From contig CAUYUJ010016136.1 of the NCBI GenBank assembly GCA_963575745.1, forward strand, positions 124,001 through 188,000: a DNA stretch of 64,000 nt, written 5' to 3'. Of this stretch, positions 37,262-46,990 are shown one piece after another. Every line of letters begins with the position of its first letter. Position 1 is the stretch's first letter. The notes beneath the pieces are model-generated. The model searched no databases and was not told the DNA's origin. It was given only the letters and a program-made list of their open reading frames with translations. Position numbers and translations under genes: made by a program. This DNA is from Prorocentrum cordatum. Taxonomy: Eukaryota > Sar > Dinophyceae > Prorocentrales > Prorocentraceae.

Positions 37262-37341
37262 GAAGCGGCGCCACGAAATCAGGGGAGATATCATGGCGCC
37301 CGCCATGATATCCACCCCCCCCTAGTCATCACCCCCCTCTT
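37262..37341 (+). repeat. Repeat O copy 2
   Basis: GGGGAGATATCATGGCGCCC and GCCATGATATCCACCCCCC, then AGTCATCACCCCCCTC, collinear with 19960-20040. Confidence 0.7.
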
Positions 37342-37596
37342 TTCCGCCCCCGACAACACTGGGCCCACACGCCCCTCCGGGCACGGGGATCGGCTCAGCG
37401 GCACCGAGCCGCGAGGAGCGCACGCGTCCGGCCCGCGCAGCGCGCGAGGGCGCCCGCGCGGGCGAGCGCGCGGGCGAGCGCGCCGCGGGGGGCCTCGGCC
37501 CGTGCGGGGCGGCGGGGGGGGCCCCTCGGAAGGCGCGGCCGCGTGGGCGCTTCTGGGGGCCTCAGCTGGGCGCGAGGGGCAAGGGGGGTGGGCTGG

Positions 37597-37789
37597 GGGA
37601 GCGAAGAATAGCAGAAACAGACACATTCGGAGGTCCGCGCGGATTTCGGATCCGCGCTGGACCCCCTTGGCGGCGCCTCCGGCGCCGGCCCTGGCGCGCT
37701 CCGCGCGCCAGGGAGGGGGGTCCAGCGCCGATCCGAGAAATCCGCGCGGACCTCCGAGTTCCTATGTTTATGTCATTGTTCGCTCCCTT
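37597..37789. mobile_element. Fold-back element, family B copy 4
   Basis: The longest recognisable arms, starting GGGAGCGAAGAATAGCAG and ending TGTCATTGTTCGCTCCC, with the TCGGAGGTCCGCGCGGATTT core arm. Confidence 0.8.
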
Positions 37790-37952
37790 AGGGACTGGCA
37801 TAGGGGGGATGCATCGACCTGGAATCTGCGATACATCGCCGATAGATCAGCGATGGGCCTCCGATGTGAGTCCGCACCTTCCTGGGCAGGTTAAGACTAT
37901 CGGGCCCCTATCGGCGATCAATGGGCGACTGGGCGATCAGTGGGGCCCAACT

Positions 37953-38094
37953 GGGCTGGACCTAAACGCTGTTTTTCGACTCTGTTTCGTTTTTGTGTTC
38001 CGTCTTGCTCTGCATCTTCCTCTGCATCTTCCCTGCTAGAAAGCGAAGAACAAAACGCGGCTGAAGTCCAGAAAACAGCGTTGAGGTCCAGCCC
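37953..38094. mobile_element. TIR element Q with perfect 12-bp flanking repeat
   Basis: GGGCTGGACCTAAACGCTGT at the left mirrors ACAGCGTTGAGGTCCAGCCC at the right (one mismatch). TGGGGCCCAACT occurs at 37941-37952 and at 38095-38106, directly outside both ends. 142 bp, non-coding. Confidence 0.9.
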
Positions 38095-38400
38095 TGGGGC
38101 CCAACTGGGCGCCTGACCAGGCGCACCGGCTCCAAGTGGAATGCGCGGCGTGCCCGCGACGGCTCCGCTCCGCGCATGCGGCGGCGCCGAGCCTCGGCAA
38201 CCTCCCTGTGGACCCCGCTCAGACGGCACCTGGGGGGCAACTGCTCAACTACAGCCGGGCCCAGGACGGAATAGCATCAGCCGGCCAAGATACGCAGAAC
38301 ATCCAAAGGCACCCTCCCCAGGATGCTTAAGATTATCCAACAAACACAAAAAAACATGACGGTACCCTCCCCGAACCGACCACGACCTTCTACCTCAAGA

Positions 38401-38545
38401 CGAGCGCGTTCCACTACTCGCAAAGTGACTACTCGCAAATGGCCTGGATCCACCGCGGAGGATCTACGATACATTAAAATCAACGCAGACATGTGTTTTT
38501 CGGACGTTTGCGAGTAGGCACTTTGCGACTGGTGGAACGCGCTCG
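38401..38545. mobile_element. TIR element R
   Basis: About 43-bp inverted ends: CGAGCGCGTTCCACTACTCG at the left against CGACTGGTGGAACGCGCTCG at the right. Both continue through CGCAAAGTG-CTACTCGCAAA in inverted sense with about four mismatches. Single copy here; flanking duplication not evident. Confidence 0.75.
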
Positions 38546-38580
38546 GTGAACCTGGGTCCGACCCTACCGCGCCGCCGAGC

Positions 38581-38740
38581 TTGGCGGCGCGCGGGTTGGA
38601 GGTACGGTGGGGGGGGGGGGGCTTCTTAGAAGGAAGCTGCTTCTCAGAAGGCGCCGGCTCTACATCTATCGATAAGGCCCGCGCCTTCTCAGAAGCAGGG
38701 GTGCTTCTAAGAAGCCCTCTCCCCTCCCCCCACCCCCCTC
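38581..38740. mobile_element. Hairpin element M copy 2
   Basis: GCTTCTTAGAAGGAAGCTGC to CTTCTAAGAAGCCCTCTCCC, collinear with 20415-20578. It is followed immediately by family A copy 3. Confidence 0.7.
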
Positions 38741-38934
38741 TCGGGTCGGGCGAAAGGGGGGGATAGCAAAGGGGGGGTTGAGAATCAGCTCACGTAGCTG
38801 ATTTTCCCGGCGCCTCCCGGCGCCGGAGGTGGCCATGTATCGAGGAATGGGCCCCTCGGTGAGGCCGAAACCAGCTGCATGCAGCAAATTTCGTAACCCC
38901 CCCTTTCCCAATCCCCCCCTTTCGCCCGGCCCGA
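38741..38934 (+). mobile_element. MITE-like element, family A copy 3
   Basis: Reference copy: TCGGGTCGGGCGAAAGGGGG start and CCCCTTTCGCCCGGCCCGA end, with perfect flanking CCCTC at 38736-38740 and 38935-38939. Interior GCGCCTCCCGGCGCCGGAGG and AGCTCACGTAGCT palindromes. Confidence 0.85.
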
Positions 38935-39500
38935 CCCTCTGCGCGTGGCTGAAGAGCGGCGCTGCCAGACTCAGACGCACCCGAGAGGCGCAACGGCTCC
39001 CCCCCGCGCTCGCGAGGCCGCCTGCGCTGCCCACGGCCGCTGCCGCCCGCTGCTGCCCGGCCCCTCGTCGGCCCGCCACGGGCGCGCTGGGCGCAGCGAC
39101 CGGGCCCCGAAGACGGCGCTCGGAGGGCGAGCAAGGGCAGGATTGGAAGCCTGGATGTTTTTCCCTACCTAGGCTCTGCCTAGAAGGGTTCTTACTCTCT
39201 AGCTTAAAGGGGCCGGGCAGTGGAAAGCGCCCCGGGCGGTTCCCCCAGTCCCCTGGGAGCGGTTCCCCCCAGTCCCCTGGGAGCTTTAGCTTAGCTTTAG
39301 CTTTAGCCCCGAAGACGGCGTTCGGAGGGCGAGCAGGGGTAGGATCGGAAGCCTGGATGTTTTTTGTTTGCAGGGCCCTCGACCTGCAAGTCACCGGCAA
39401 CAGCATTATTGCTCGTGGCCGACAGGGCCGCACGCTCCAGCGGCCCCCCTGTGGTGGGCACCGCGGCCAGCTGGAGCGGAAGAGGCGGACCTCCACGAGC
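38935..39500. other. Unique GC-rich sequence, no gene supported
   Basis: 39085-39135 and 39305-39365 share CCCGAAGACGGCGYTCGGAG, GGCGAGCARGGGYAGGATYG and GAAGCCTGGATGTTTTT, a direct repeat of about 55 bp some 200 bp apart. 39225-39300 repeats CAGTCCCCTGGGAGC. Confidence 0.5.
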
Positions 39501-39679
39501 AGGGTTAGGGAAACAAAAAATGACATAAACATAAAAGCTCGGAGGTCCGCGCGGATTTCTCGGATCGGCGCTGGGGCCCCCCAGCGGCGCCTCCGGCGCC
39601 GCCCCTGGCGCGCCAATCCGAGAAATCCGCGCGGACCTCCGAGTTTTTCTGTTTATGCCACTGTTTGTTCCCCTGAGGG
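39501..39679. mobile_element. Fold-back element, family B copy 5
   Basis: The arms run from AGGGTTAGGGAAACAAA through ACATAAACAT and CTCGGAGGTCCGCGCGGATT, mirrored at the right by GTTTATGCCACTGTTTGTTC. Its right end lies about 90 bp past the stop codon of the FkbM-like gene, so it may lie in that gene's 3' UTR. Confidence 0.8.
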
Positions 39680-39770
39680 CGCACCCGCAGCTGAAGACCT
39701 GCGCCGGCCCACTGCTGGCGCCTCCTGCCCTGCGCGCAGCCGTCCTACTCCGGCAGGAGGCAGCGGCCCC

Positions 39771-40625
39771 TCAGCCCTCGCCCTTGCCGTCGACGGTCAG
39801 CGTGGCGGGCCCGCCGGCACGGACGGCGCCAGGACGCCCTGCGGCGCTGGCCGGCGGCGGGGGCTCGCCGCCGCAGCCGCACGCCGCCCAGAAGTCAGCC
39901 ACGCCGATGGCCATGCGGCAGCCCTGGGCGCCGAACTTGCTCCACAGGCCCGTCATCTGGCTCGGTTCGCCGGCGTGCTCCACGGTCCAGTGGCGCGCGC
40001 AGTGGCGGTCCCACGGGAAGCCCTCGAGCATGTCCAGGCCGCGGCTCCGTGCAGAAATGGAGACGTAATCAATCACAGGCGGCGCCTCCACCAAGGTAAG
40101 CAAATCGTCAATCCCGATCGTCGTGGCCTTGCCCTCCGGGCACGACGATGCGTTCTTCCCGCACGCGGGCAGGTCCACGAGCTCCCCGCCCTTCGAGCCG
40201 ATCGGCCGCGACACCCAGCCGCACCCGCGCTCCTCGTAGGGGCGCGTGTCGGGGTCCACGCAGACGCCAGACCAGCCGCGCTGCTCCAGCAGCCTGGTAT
40301 TCGACAGGCCGGCGTGGTGGGTGGCGCCGATGTCTATGAAGTACCCCGCGCTCCCGGCGCTCTGCTCCAGGACCCACAGGTCGGCGCCGGACGGGCTCCA
40401 CCGCTGGGGCCTCGTCCACCTCTCCACCAGGAGGGACCGCGCGAGGACCCCGACGAGGACCGTGGCGGTGGCCAGCAGCAGGGATCCGCCGGCCCACAGG
40501 ACGGCCTCCTGCAGCCGTGCCTCTGCGCCCCCACGGGCGCCGCCCTTCCCGCAGGCGGCGTCCTTGCGGTGGTAGTGGCGCCGAGGAGCCGCGGTGGGCG
40601 TGCCCGCAGCTGGAGTGCTCATCAT
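39771..40625 (-). CDS. FkbM-type methyltransferase-like type II membrane protein
   Basis: 284 residues from the first of two adjacent ATG codons (40625) to TGA. Residues 41-64 form one hydrophobic segment (VLWAGGSLLLATATVLVGVL) after a basic N-terminus, fitting a signal anchor with the C-terminal domain in the secretory lumen. Residues 95-126 carry the SAM-binding motif of the FkbM family: FIDIGA at 97-102, SNT at 108-110, then GWSGVCVDPD. Residues 185-217 match the family's second block: DYVSI, then GFPWDRHCARHWTVEH. Between them, where the family usually has an acidic D-x-E-G, this copy reads SARSRG, so activity is doubtful. Known relatives methylate hydroxyls of sugars or small molecules; the substrate here is unknown. 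A family A MITE lies 64 bp upstream of the start. Confidence 0.8.
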   Translation of the reverse strand: MMSTPAAGTPTAAPRRHYHRKDAACGKGGARGGAEARLQEAVLWAGGSLLLATATVLVGVLARSLLVERWTRPQRWSPSGADLWVLEQSAGSAGYFIDIGATHHAGLSNTRLLEQRGWSGVCVDPDTRPYEERGCGWVSRPIGSKGGELVDLPACGKNASSCPEGKATTIGIDDLLTLVEAPPVIDYVSISARSRGLDMLEGFPWDRHCARHWTVEHAGEPSQMTGLWSKFGAQGCRMAIGVADFWAACGCGGEPPPPASAAGRPGAVRAGGPATLTVDGKGEG

Positions 40626-40688
40626 GGCGGCAGCGAAGGCGCCCGCGCCGCCCGCGGGGGTAACCCCGGGTTTCTCTGTGGACGCTTC

Positions 40689-40882
40689 TCGGGTCGGGCG
40701 AAAGGGGGGATAGCAAAAGGGGGGTTTGAGAATCAGCTCACGTAGCTGATTTTCCCGGCGCCTCCCGGCGCCGGAGGCGGCTATGTGTCGAGGAATGGGC
40801 CCCTCGGTGAAGCCGAAACCAGCTGCATGCAGCAAATTTCGTAACCCCCCCTTTCCCAATCCCCCCCTTTCGCCCGGCCCGA
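40689..40882 (+). mobile_element. MITE-like element, family A copy 4, upstream of the FkbM-like gene
   Basis: TCGGGTCGGGCGAAAGGGGG start and CCCCTTTCGCCCGGCCCGA end. Flanking 5-mers GCTTC (40684-40688) and GTTTC (40883-40887) match at 4 of 5. It ends 64 bp from the ATG of the minus-strand gene, so it sits in the promoter or 5' UTR. Confidence 0.85.
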
Positions 40883-40981
40883 GTTTCCCGAAGGAATTGC
40901 TACGAAGACGGAGGCCCTTGGGCCGAACGCGAGCCCAGACGCTCTTGAGCCAACAGGGATGCGGAAGCACTGGAAGCCCAG

Positions 40982-41168
40982 AACTGGGCACCGACATCAA
41001 CACAAGGGGGCTGCCTCCACAGGGGGGAGACGATACCAGATTTCGGTGTTGGTGGTAATATTTCGGTCACCCTGAAACCAGAATATTGCCACCATCAGTG
41101 ACATCGGGATCTTCTTCCCTCGGTGGAGGCACACCGCCGATATTGGTGTTGGTGTCAACCTCTAGGCT
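40982..41168. mobile_element. Inverted-repeat element, family F copy 2
   Basis: Collinear with 4790-4984 from TGGGCACCGACATCAACAC to GTTGGTGTCAACCTCTAGGC. Confidence 0.75.
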
Positions 41169-41350
41169 GGCCATAGGATAGCAAAGGGCAGGGTGGAGAA
41201 TCAGCTCACGTAGCTGGTTTTCCTGGCGCCTCCTGGCGCCAGGAGGCGCCAGTGCATCGAGGCATGGGCCTGGCGGCAGGGCGCAAACCACCTGCATGCA
41301 GCAGATGTCGTAACCCCCTGCTCCCGTATCCTACCCTCTCGTCCAGCGCG
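41169..41350 (+). mobile_element. Diverged family A copy 5
   Basis: Keeps GGATAGCAAAGG, AATCAGCTCACGTAGCTG, GCATCGAGGCATGGGCC and CTGCATGCAGCAGATGTCGT in order, but the G-run and C-run ends are eroded. Abuts family F copy 2. Confidence 0.65.
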
Positions 41351-41438
41351 AGGCATGTCTTGCGACGCCACTTGCCCATGCTTCGTCGCCCGCTGGGGCG
41401 GTCCCCTGGCGCCAGCGCCGTCTCACGGGTGGCGGACG

Positions 41439-41618
41439 TACAGTCGGGGCCCTGAAGAAGAAACCCTTTTGGTTGGGGAGGGGCTCCGTGTTCCTTAAGT
41501 GTTTCACATATTGCCTCAAGTTATCCTTATGTTTTCGATCGGAAGTCGAAGTTTAACTTATGGAAAAAAGGGGCCTCGTTCCTTATTTAGGGTTCCTTAG
41601 GTCAGCGCCCCGACTGTA
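41439..41618 (-). mobile_element. Tc1/mariner-like MITE copy 3, reverse orientation
   Basis: TACAGTCGGGGCC at the left and GCGCCCCGACTGTA at the right. The interior reads as the reverse of 18008-18186 (GGTTGGGGAGGGGCTCCGTG against CCCCTCCCCAACGAGAAGGG). This independent locus confirms the family ends and the TA target. Confidence 0.8.
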
Positions 41619-42775
41619 TCCATATCCACGCCCTCGCGGTTTGTGTTCCGGGGCGGCGCGGTCCCGCAGAAGGCGTTCTCGTGCGCATGCGCTCCGACCG
41701 CGGGGCATCCGCGACAGGAGCGCCCCGCATCCGCGGGGTCGCGGCCCAGAGGAAAGGTGCACATTTACCGCACCACGTCTGGAATCCCTTCAAGCGCCGC
41801 TCCAGCGCGGTGCGGTGCACACGAGGCGCTCGTGGCCCCTGGCGAACATTCGCCCCAAGAGCTGACGCCCGCGAGGGCGCTCTTCCCCGCCGCCTGCCCC
41901 GGCCCGCGGAGGCGGTGCCGCAAGCAGCGGTGCGGCGAAGCCGCGTGCGCTGAAGGGCCCGACTGGCTCTGCACTGAGGGGACCCCCCCGGGCCACGAGC
42001 AGTCTCCAGCGAATGGCATCGCCAAGCGGCTGCCCGAGAATGTGCTGCACCATGATAACAGTGCTGACCTCTCCCTGCTTGAGGCGTGCAGCGCAAGCGC
42101 AGGTGCCGCAGGGGCGCGACGGGACGGTGAGCTTCCTCGCGCGGAGCAGCGACAGTGCGGTGCGGCGGTCGAGATTCGCAGCCCTCAGAGTCCACAGCCT
42201 CCCGTAAAGCGCCCCCAAAGCGCCGACAAGGCTGGCGGCCTCCATCCCCCATCTCCTCCTCCTCCCTCCGTCCTGCCCCAACTTCACTTCTTCTCCTCCT
42301 CCTCCTGGCCAGTCCCTCATCTGCGCTTCGGCTTCTGCTTCATTGGTGCTGGAGGCCGTAGCCAGAGTCATCTCAATTTACTGGAATCGCAGTTACCTTG
42401 TCTTAGCACAGCCACATGTGGCCTCAGCGATCACGCTTGCCGCTTACCCACCACGCTGACCCGAAGCCAAGTGAACAGGTCGAGACAAGTAGCTACGCTG
42501 CGCTTCTGATCACCTTGGGCTCATGAGAGAGGCCTCCGAGATCTATACAGGAATTTCGCGCTCGATGCTGAGTCAGACAGTGGCTGTCCTTGATCAAGAC
42601 GAGTGCGTGGATACCGAGGCAAGTGCGCCCTCGTCGTATTCCCCCTGATCGCGCCCCTCCTCCCGCCTTCCCCATCCTTTTCGTCCTTCTCCTCAACCCA
42701 CCTCAACTTCCCCTGAATGTCCCCGTCCTCTTCCTGATCCGTCTCCTCTTCCACTGCCAGGCTGGCTGCGAAACC
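41619..42775. other. Region with no firmly supported gene
   Basis: 41640-42250 is open in several frames on both strands with mixed Arg/Ala-rich composition. 42250-42320 is a (CTC) tract. 42360-42560 contains donor-like minus-strand words (GGGTAAGCGG, AAGGTAACTG), so further exons or UTR of the gene at 42776-43415 may lie here, but none can be phased. Confidence 0.3.
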
Positions 42776-43415
42776 CTAACATGTTCCAACCTGGTGGAAC
42801 CATCCACCTGCTCCAACAAACTCGAACTGCCCCTGCCTCCTGACGGGACGGAATCGCATCCTGGCAAATTTGTCGACATCATCGTCGCCCTCTTCCTATT
42901 ACGCTTCCTCCTCCTGCCATAAGTTCTGCACATCGTCCTCTTCATGTGTTTTTCCCATCCTCCGCCTCATCCTCTTACGTGCGGCCCCCGAACGCGCCGT
43001 GCATCAACGGTTCGCCCTCAATGCCGTCCGACGCGAGCCACTCATCCACCAAGCGAGCAGCGGCCATCCGAAGGTCCTTCACCCACTCTTCCCTCGCTTC
43101 TGGAAATCCCCAGAAAGGAACGACGCGATGAGCACAATCGACACTCGTCATGCGAGGATATGTGAGGATCATGACGGTCGTATCTCAAGGCGCACACGGT
43201 CAAACACCAAGGGACACGTTTACGACCACGGCACTCGCACTCACATATCGAAGTTACGAATCCCTGATGACTCATGATGGCAACGGTACGTCTGAAGGGC
43301 AATCAATGCATACCCTATCACGTTCAAAACGATCTGCGCTGCTCCCTTTGCTGCTGTACAACATGCACCTTTGCACATTACGAAGTTGAAGAATTTGCCA
43401 CGATGCTTCCAAGGT
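42776..43415 (-). CDS. Intron-containing gene, 3' exons, unassigned
   Basis: Three exons fit together. Exon a (43415-43245) follows GTGCAAG, includes AAQIVLNVIGYALIALQTY (a likely membrane helix) and ends in phase 2 at GTGAGT. Exon b (43143-42979) includes FPEAREEWVKDLRMAAARLV and ends in phase 2 at GTAAGA. Exon c (42860-42776) follows TTTGCCAG and ends at TAG. The introns are 101 and 118 nt, both GT-AG and both frame-preserving. Codon use and peptide composition change sharply at the proposed sites. The 5' part must lie upstream in or beyond the CA-rich region and was not found. Family unknown. Confidence 0.5.
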
Positions 43416-43440
43416 CTTGCACGGGCATGTGAGCTTGAAC

Positions 43441-43669
43441 GGGCGAGCGCAAACGCACACACACACTCACATTGAAAGGTTGACTCTGACATGCGCAAAC
43501 GATCACACGCACCCACACACGCGAAAGCACAAGGGCCAGAAACACCGCACACACGCACAAAGCCCACACAGACACACACACACACCACACACACCACACA
43601 CACACACCAAACACACACCACACACATCACACACACGCATAAAAAACGCAGACACGCACACACGCACAC

Positions 43670-43704
<35 letters not shown>

Positions 43705-44715
43705 AAAAGCACACACGCGCACACACACACACACACACACACGCACACACGCACACACGCACACGCAAACACGCACACGCACACGCACACACGCACACGC
43801 ACAAACACGCATGCACGCACACACGCACACACGCACACACGCACACACACACGCACAAACACACACACGCACACGCACACACGCACACGCACACGCACAC
43901 ACGCACGCACACACGCACGCACGCACGCGCACGCACACGCACACGCACACGCACACACGCAATCACACACGCACGCACGCACGCACGCACGCACGCGTGC
44001 ACGCCACACGCTCCACGCACCCCGACCGAACATATTCTCTCCTCCTCCGCGGCGGCGAAACAGGGGCCAGTCCTCGAGTGACAGGGTGCACCAACTCAGA
44101 CTGCAGTCGCCCGAAGGCCGATCCCGTTCAAACAGAAGCCGCGTCCTCCCTGGCCAGGGGCAAAGGGCAGGCCGAGGTGCGCCGCGCAGGAAAAATGACC
44201 ACGAGAGGGCCATGCAGAGGAGCTGCCCTTCGCGAGCGCACGGCGGCGGTGAGAGAACACACACTCACGTACTCACTGCACACACATTCACGTACTCACT
44301 GCACACACACATACCGCACACCGCGAACACGTACAAACACGCGGACACACACACACACACACATCCATAAACACTTACACACACACACACCCACACACAC
44401 ACACACACACGCACGCACGCACGCACGCAAGCACGCACCACAAGCAGCCCGAAAACCACACGGCAAGCGTTTGCCCCTGCTTCCCTCCGCCGTCGCGGGA
44501 GCAAACGCCTGCCTGGAACTACTGGGCCGCAAGAAGTGACTTGCGCCGGGACGTTGTCCGGTGCGCTCGGACGTCGCCGCGCTTCCAGGGATCCAACCGC
44601 TACGGGTGCGAGGGCGGCAGAGGCAACGAGAACACACACACACACAGAAACGTACACACAAATACACACACGCGCGCGCACACACACACACCCGCACGCA
44701 CGCCTTCCGCACACG
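43441..44715. repeat. CA/CACG-rich repeat region
   Basis: 43450-44005, 44262-44430 and 44634-44700 are long runs of CA, ACACGC and GCAC words; 44010-44260 and 44440-44630 between them are unique. Alternating purine-pyrimidine sequence could adopt Z-DNA. Cys/Val or His/Thr frames across the runs are artefacts. The 44262-44015 minus-strand frame (includes DCSLSWCTLSLEDWPLFRRR) might be an exon but is unsupported. Confidence 0.9.
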
Positions 44716-45589
44716 ATGTACACGCGCACTTGATTCAGAAGCGCAGGCGAGTCCTATGGCGAAGCGCAGAGAAGAGGAGGGCCCCCCCAAACATCTCCCT
44801 TGCCATTCACCCTCTCCCGCCCTCCCACCCCTAGCGGTCCGGCCACTCGGACAGCACAGCCTCCCTGTGGATGAGGTCCGGAAGCGCCAGGTCCTCGCCC
44901 TCTCCTGCGGGCGTCATCTTCGTCGTCGCCGCCGCGCCCTCTGCCGCCGTCGAATTTGCCGCCGCTGCCACTAACGTCGTTGTCGTGATCATGGTCGTGG
45001 TGATTGTCGTCGATCTTGTCGTCGTCAACGTCGTCACCTCCCCCCGCATCTTCACCATCCTGGAGCACCTCCTGACAATTTGCGTCACTCTGTGGGGTGC
45101 TAAGGGCCCTGTGGCCCAGCATCTGTCGACTTAGGAAATTCCTGCTGGTGATGTACCCTCATCTCCTGTTACGGTGGATGCCCTGAGACGAGGCTGCAAG
45201 AAATATTCCAAGATGTGTGGGCGTGGATGGGAGGGGTTGCATCCTAGGTGGGTGCTCGATCTGGGAGACATACATATAGCCAGTCTAGTCGACATCCTGC
45301 ACAGGTTTTAGCAGTTGCCCCAGGATCCAATGTCATCTATGACGCATCATGGCGAGCGTTGGCTTTCTCGACAGGAGCCAAAAACAGATGGCGGCGTGCG
45401 CCCCATCGGCATCAAAGCCTTCTTTGTGCGCCTGTGGGCTGGGGTCTGACAGCCCTTGTTCAACGCGATCTTGCGAGGTGTTTCTGCTGGGGTGTCCACG
45501 ATGGAAACACGTGCGAGAGAGCGGGGTGGGTGCACAATCTGCTAGGAGGTTCTGCAAAGGTGTAGGATTTGAGCGGTTCAGCGTTACTT
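44716..45589. other. Region with no firmly supported gene
   Basis: 44920-45050 is GTC/GAC-rich. 45250-45560 (+) is open with varied composition and may be the decayed 5' part of the retroelement that follows, but I see no reverse transcriptase motif in it. Confidence 0.3.
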
Positions 45590-46715
45590 GACCTTCTCGA
45601 ATGTCTACGAAAATCTAATGCGTGAGCGTTTACTGGAACCGTCCCTAGCCTTTACGTTTCCTGTGTCTCGTTCGGTGTCTCTACACGTTGCACGCGGGCC
45701 CGCGCATTCTCATGCACGGCGGTGCGGTCTCGAGAGCAGTGTGTGCGAAGGGCGCAGTGATCGCTGGATGCAGCGGGGCCACATGCCTCGCCACGCTACT
45801 TCTGCGTCGAACCCTGCTGCGCGCGCGAAGGGGCGGGTCGCATCTCTCCATCAGGAACGTGGTGGATGCCATAGCGTTCCAGGCACGTGGGCAGCATATT
45901 CAGGTAGCATCGGCGCTAGCGTCAGGTGTGGGATCCCTCTTGGATGATTTTGAGCGTCTGCAACTACCTGTGACAGTCCACAAAACAAAATACCTATGCA
46001 GTGCGGCGGTTGAGAAGCTGTTGCGAGGCGAATGGGGAGTCCCCCCCATGTCGAGAGTAGATACCATAGAGAACCTTGGCACGGATGCGTCGATGGGCAC
46101 GTGCAGACGGGTGGGTTTAGTCAGGAGTGTGTTCACGGACCCATGGACATATGCTCAGCCAATGGACGGTGGCTATGTTGGATAAGTGTCCCACTTGTTT
46201 TGTTTGTCGTTGGGGCTACGATGGACGCGGCGACCGAGAAACTGGTCAACGTCCGCGACCCCTGGAAGGTGGCATCGTCGCAAGCAGAAACTCCGTGCCT
46301 CACTGACTCTGGGATCGAATGACAGTGTCTGAGTTTCTCAAAAAGGTCCGCGACGATCTCGGAACAATGTGGAATCTAGGCCAGCTCGCCCCTCCTGAAT
46401 TCAAGGAGGTTGGCCATGAGAGGTCGGTTAGGGCCTCAGACCATTTGGCTTTGGAGCAGACGAGTCGGCTTGGAGCGTCAGGACCCTTGCGCCAACATGT
46501 TCCCTGCACCTGCTTCTGGACGGGGGTCTCTCCGCTGCTTCAAGGCTGCAGGCGATGCTGGTCGAAACACCACGAGGGAGCTCTCAAATCCTTGCTGTCC
46601 AATGATCACTGGCCCCAAGCGAGTGCAAGACCACGGGCTTCATCCGTCGTACCTGTGCAACGTGTGCCAAGCGTGCGAGGTAACGCTATGGCACAGACAA
46701 TACAAGGGCTCCCAA
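45590..46715 (+). pseudogene. Decayed non-LTR retrotransposon reverse transcriptase
   Basis: About 45600-45690 in one frame reads SLAFTFPVSRSVSLHVARGP. After a frame change near 45690 it continues HAGPRILMHGG, VIAGCSGATCLATLL, NVVDAIAFQARG, VHKTKYLCSAA and IENLGTDASMG. Order and spacing match reverse transcriptase fingers and palm blocks, ending in the C-terminal LGxD block. The catalytic Y-x-D-D position reads V-V-D-A, so one aspartate is lost. At 46649-46710 another frame carries CNVCQACEVTLWHR, like the Cys/His knob at the C-terminus of dinoflagellate LINE proteins. Multiple frame breaks and stops: not functional. Family assignment is by motif reading only. Confidence 0.6.
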
Positions 46716-46729
46716 GGGCTCCCAACCAC

Positions 46730-46885
46730 GCGCTTCGCGCTGCGCGAAGTGCGAATAACTTCGCGCTCTCGCGCCGCCTCCCAGGGGAGAAAAGGAGGAT
46801 GAGGAATTGTAGCCGAACCGCGAAGCGCGAATAACTTCGCGCCCGCGAAGCGCGAATAACTTCACGCTCTCGAGGGCGCCCTTGA
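46730..46885. repeat. Repeat family T copy 2
   Basis: GAATAACTTCGCGCTCTCGC and CGCGAAGCGCGAATAACTTC words as at 7960-8200, single and partial. Confidence 0.7.
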
Positions 46886-46990
46886 CAATGCGAGGAGTGC
46901 GTGGCACACAAGGCTTGGAGGCGGGACGGAGCGTCGTGCTGGTTGGTCCAGCGCGCCCGTCGAGCCAAGGACGGGGGGGGGGGAAAGTGT

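Noticed and set aside
43241-44264. Cys/Val-rich and His/Thr-rich frames
   Set aside because: Produced by the CA/CACG repeat. Only the 3' end (43415-43245) has varied composition and is used as an exon.
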